A stretch of DNA of 64,000 bases from assembly GCF_937920985.1 (NCBI RefSeq), contig NZ_CALDXR010000058.1, positions 1-64,000 of the forward strand, written 5' to 3'. The stretch comes from an uncultured Phascolarctobacterium sp. (lineage in GTDB: Bacteria > Bacillota > Negativicutes > Acidaminococcales > Acidaminococcaceae). Both the position numbers and the translations under genes were made by a program. This document shows positions 61,543 to 64,000 of this stretch, in pieces. Position 1 is the first letter of the stretch. Every line of letters begins with the position of its first letter. Under the pieces are notes generated by a model. That model was not told the DNA's origin, did no database searches, and saw nothing but the letters and a program-made list of their open reading frames with translations.

Positions 61543-62682
61543 ATGGATTTTGCATTAAACGAGGAACAATTAGAATTACAGGAAATGGTAAGGGAGTTTG
61601 TTGAAAAAGAAATTACTCCTTACGCTGCTGAAATGGATGCAGAAAACCATATGCGTGACGGCCTGATTGAAAAGGCTAACGAAATGGGCTTGCTGAACGT
61701 TATTGTTCCGGAAGAATTAGATGGCCCCGGTCTGGACAGCATTTCTGTTGCTACCATTTATGAAGAGCTTGGCAAAGGCTGCGCTGGTGTTGCAACCTCT
61801 CTGGCTGCTAACAGCCTGGCAACTGTACCTGTTCTGCTGGCTGGTACTGACGAACAAAAGAAAATGTATTGCGATATCCTGAACAATGGCGGTCTGGCTG
61901 CTTTCGCCCTGACCGAGCCTGGTGCAGGCAGTGATGCAGGCGGCGTTTCTACCCGCGCTGTACACAATAAGGAAGAGGGTACTTACACTCTGAACGGCAC
62001 CAAAATGTTCATCACCAATGGTGCTCTGGCAGAAATCTTCCTGGTATTCGCTAATACCCGTAAAACCGGCGGTATCCGTGGTTTGACTGCTTTCATCGTT
62101 CCGAAAGACACTCCGGGCTTCTCCGTTGGCAAAAAAGAAAACAAAATGGGCATCCGTCCTTCCAATACTACCGAGCTGGTTCTGCAAGACGTTGTTATTC
62201 CTGAGTCCTATCGCGTAGGCCGCGAAGGCGAAGGCTTCCGTATTGCTATGAACACCTTAGACAGCGCTCGTCCGTTCGTTGGCGCTGTTTCCGTAGGTAT
62301 CGCTCAGGCTGCTCTGGACTGCGCTGTTAAATATGCTAAAGAGCGCCGTCAGTTCGGCCAGCCGATTGCATCCTTCCAAATGGTTCAAGGCATGCTGGCT
62401 GACATGGCTATGAAGGTTGAAACTGCTCGCCTCATGGTTCAAAAGGCTTGCTGGATGCGTGACCAGGGCATGGAATTCTCCAAAGAGGCTGCTATGGCTA
62501 AATGCTATGCTGCTGATACTGCTATGCAGGTAACCACCGACGCTGTTCAGGTAATGGGCGGCTACGGCTACACCAAAGAGTACCCCGTAGAGAAGATGAT
62601 GCGTGACGCTAAAATCATGCAAATCTACGAAGGCACCAACCAAATCCAACGTCTGGTTATTGCCAACAAGCTGTTATACTAA
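61543..62682 (+). CDS. Acyl-CoA dehydrogenase (short-chain, butyryl-CoA type)
   Basis: The flavoprotein has 379 residues from ATG 61543 (AAGGAGG five bases before; 61540 is also possible). It follows the ACAD order: N-terminal helices (MDFALNEEQLELQEMVREFV), FAD/substrate motif ALTEPGAGSDAGG near 125, FITNGALA near 155, and the C-terminal catalytic Glu in MQIYEGTNQIQRLVIANKLL near 365. That Glu position is typical of short-chain and butyryl-CoA dehydrogenases. No etfAB or other butyrate genes follow, so the chain length is inferred. Confidence 0.93.
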   Translation: MDFALNEEQLELQEMVREFVEKEITPYAAEMDAENHMRDGLIEKANEMGLLNVIVPEELDGPGLDSISVATIYEELGKGCAGVATSLAANSLATVPVLLAGTDEQKKMYCDILNNGGLAAFALTEPGAGSDAGGVSTRAVHNKEEGTYTLNGTKMFITNGALAEIFLVFANTRKTGGIRGLTAFIVPKDTPGFSVGKKENKMGIRPSNTTELVLQDVVIPESYRVGREGEGFRIAMNTLDSARPFVGAVSVGIAQAALDCAVKYAKERRQFGQPIASFQMVQGMLADMAMKVETARLMVQKACWMRDQGMEFSKEAAMAKCYAADTAMQVTTDAVQVMGGYGYTKEYPVEKMMRDAKIMQIYEGTNQIQRLVIANKLLY

Positions 62683-62709
62683 TAGCTATCATAACGAAGA
62701 TAAATTTAT

Positions 62710-62750
62710 CGAGAGCTGCTGCACTTTTGTGCGGCAGCTCTTTGTTGTTT
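62710..62750 (+). terminator. Terminator after the acyl-CoA dehydrogenase
   Basis: GAGAGCTGCTGCAC pairs with GTGCGGCAGCTCTT around TTTT, followed by TGTTGTTTTT. Confidence 0.85.
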
Positions 62751-62756
62751 TTATTC

Positions 62757-62785
62757 GTGACAATGGTTTACACGTATGCTAAAAT
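62757..62785 (+). promoter_or_regulatory. Promoter of yggS-sepF
   Basis: GTGACA (62757-62762), 17 bases and TAAAAT (62780-62785). Confidence 0.6.
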
Positions 62786-62869
62786 ATAAGGATAAAGAGC
62801 TTTTAAAGCATAATAAAAAGCAGAATCTTTGCCACAAATCATTTTGCTGAGAATTGGGGGGCAAATAAA

Positions 62870-63571
62870 TTGTTAGCTGATAATTTAAAGCAGGTTCAGG
62901 AGCAGATAGCGTCTGCTTTGGACCAGCGTAAAAATAAAGACCTGCTCACAGGAGATAAGGTAACACTGGTGGCGGTGACGAAAAATCATCCGCCTGAAAT
63001 TATTACCGATATCGAAGCCTTGGGCATTGCCAATGTAGGCGAAAACCGCGTGCAGGAGGCCAAGCATAAGCAGGAGGCCTTGGGTAAGCATGGCTACTGG
63101 CATCTTATCGGCCATCTGCAGACGAATAAGGCACGCCAGGCTGTTGCCTTGTTTGACCTTATTGAATCGGTAGACAGCGAGCATTTGCTGGCTGCGATTG
63201 ACAAAGAGGCGGAACGCATCGGTAAGGTGCAGGATATCCTTTTGCAGCTGAATATTGCCCACGAGGAGCAAAAGTCCGGCCTTGATAAAGAGGATTATCT
63301 GGCGCTGCTGCCGAAGCTGCCCGAATACAAGCATGTGCGTTTGCGTGGCCTGATGGTCATTGCCCAAAAATGCGAGGACGTAGAAGCAACCAGACCTGTG
63401 TTTGCTGCCGGTTACCGTGCCTTTGCCCGCTTAAAGCACCAGTATCCTCAGGTTGATATCCTCTCCATGGGCATGAGCAATGATTACGCAGTTGCTGTTG
63501 AGGAAGGCGCTAATATTGTGCGTGTGGGCACAGCCTTGTTCGGCCAACGTGATTATAGCCTGAAATTTTAA
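62870..63571 (+). CDS. yggS: Pyridoxal phosphate homeostasis protein YggS
   Basis: YggS/PROSC proteins bind PLP and keep its pool and amino-acid balance in order; they have a TIM-barrel like alanine racemase. The 233-residue protein has the PLP lysine in LVAVTKNHP (Lys38), then VGENRVQEAKHK, HLIGHLQTNKARQAV, LRGLMVIAQ and the C-terminal LSMGMSNDYAVAVEEGANIV with VRVGTALFG. It starts with TTG at 62870 after a GGGGGG site. sepF follows after 23 bases, the usual order in Firmicutes. Confidence 0.95.
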   Translation: MLADNLKQVQEQIASALDQRKNKDLLTGDKVTLVAVTKNHPPEIITDIEALGIANVGENRVQEAKHKQEALGKHGYWHLIGHLQTNKARQAVALFDLIESVDSEHLLAAIDKEAERIGKVQDILLQLNIAHEEQKSGLDKEDYLALLPKLPEYKHVRLRGLMVIAQKCEDVEATRPVFAAGYRAFARLKHQYPQVDILSMGMSNDYAVAVEEGANIVRVGTALFGQRDYSLKF

Positions 63572-63594
63572 ACATAGAGAAGGTTGGTGACGTA

Positions 63595-64000
63595 ATGAAA
63601 ATTATTGATAAAATCATGAATTCCTTAAGCCTTTACGACGATGATGATGAAATCATTGAAGAGGAAGTTGAAGAGAAGCCTGCTAAGAATGAACCGGAGC
63701 CTGCGAAGCCTAAGAAGCGTTTCTTCGGCAGCAAGGAAACACCTGCTGCTGCGCCTGCAGAAGAGCCTAAGCGCGAACGTAAATCTATTTTGAGCTTCAA
63801 GAAAAGTGCTGAGAAGGATGCACCGGCTAAAAATGATAAGATGGGCAGCAAAACTATTAATATGCCGATTGCTGACAAGCTGATGACAGTTGTGTTGCTG
63901 GAGCCTGTTGATTTCAATGATTCTCCGAAGATTGCCGATTACCTGCGAGATAATCAGACTGTAGTTGTTAATTATGATAAGACAGATAATGTTGTTGCCA
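63595..64000 (+). CDS. sepF: Cell division protein SepF (partial, cut by window end)
   Basis: SepF links FtsZ filaments to the membrane. The frame starts at ATG 63595 after GGTTGGTGA and is open at the window end (135 codons seen). It begins with an amphipathic helix (MKIIDKIMNSLSLYDDD) that serves as membrane anchor, then an acidic and basic linker, then the SepF domain (MTVVLLEPVDFNDSPKIADY, LRDNQTVVVNYDKTD). The gene after yggS fits the division cluster. Confidence 0.93.
   Translation, partial: MKIIDKIMNSLSLYDDDDEIIEEEVEEKPAKNEPEPAKPKKRFFGSKETPAAAPAEEPKRERKSILSFKKSAEKDAPAKNDKMGSKTINMPIADKLMTVVLLEPVDFNDSPKIADYLRDNQTVVVNYDKTDNVVA

Overview
The window looks like the chromosome of an anaerobic Negativicute, most like Acidaminococcaceae such as Phascolarctobacterium; this is inference from gene content, without a database search. 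The housekeeping genes and RNA regulation are Firmicute-like: the rsmE-mtaB-HIT-rpsU-yqeY block, floA, cdaA-cdaR-glmM, a glmS ribozyme and a leuS T-box. A trimeric autotransporter with an outer-membrane anchor also implies a two-membrane envelope. Most genes lie on the + strand and are moderately GC-rich; AT-rich insertions stand out.

Layout. 0-3.9 kb: translation and RNA modification genes, interrupted by a small lipoprotein gene. 4.0-10.1 kb: a broken type I restriction locus. The 5' stub of hsdR and the 3' part of hsdM flank a DUF262/HNH (GmrSD-like) gene and a Sel1-repeat gene; an intact hsdS follows. 10.1-16.0 kb: a LytTR response regulator, a direct-repeat operator candidate, and a 1603-residue trimeric autotransporter. 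17-31.8 kb: nfeD-floA, polyphosphate phosphotransferase, a B12/radical-SAM protein, rpsT, a merR gene, lepA, and the c-di-AMP/cell-wall genes cdaA, cdaR and glmM. 31.9-34.4 kb: an accessory patch with two type I toxin-antitoxin-like loci in direct repeat. 34.5-39 kb: glmS with its ribozyme, and two WYL proteins. 39.2-46.5 kb: a six-gene group 4 (Hyf/Hyc-like) membrane [NiFe]-hydrogenase. 46.6-64 kb: an ArgA-like acetyltransferase, exonuclease III, uvrB, T-box/leuS, comEA-comEC, holA, a long glutamine synthetase, a thioesterase, an acyl-CoA dehydrogenase, yggS and the start of sepF.

Two repeat systems run through the window. The first is a structured GC-rich element of about 125 bp (copies near 1, 8125, 30190, 53622, 53774 and 54238), made of paired hairpins with covarying stems; a DUF559 nuclease gene sits between copies. 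The second is a set of four convergent small-RNA/small-peptide loci (8.3-8.7, 16.2-16.7, 32.0-32.2 and 34.0-34.4 kb). Each has a tiny hydrophobic ORF, a strong promoter for an opposing RNA, and a shared terminator region, which is the architecture of type I toxin-antitoxin modules. Two unrelated peptide families are present, and in both families the two opposing RNAs carry the same 5' motif. These loci, the DUF559-associated repeat and the GmrSD/Sel1 replacement are the best candidates for undescribed biology.
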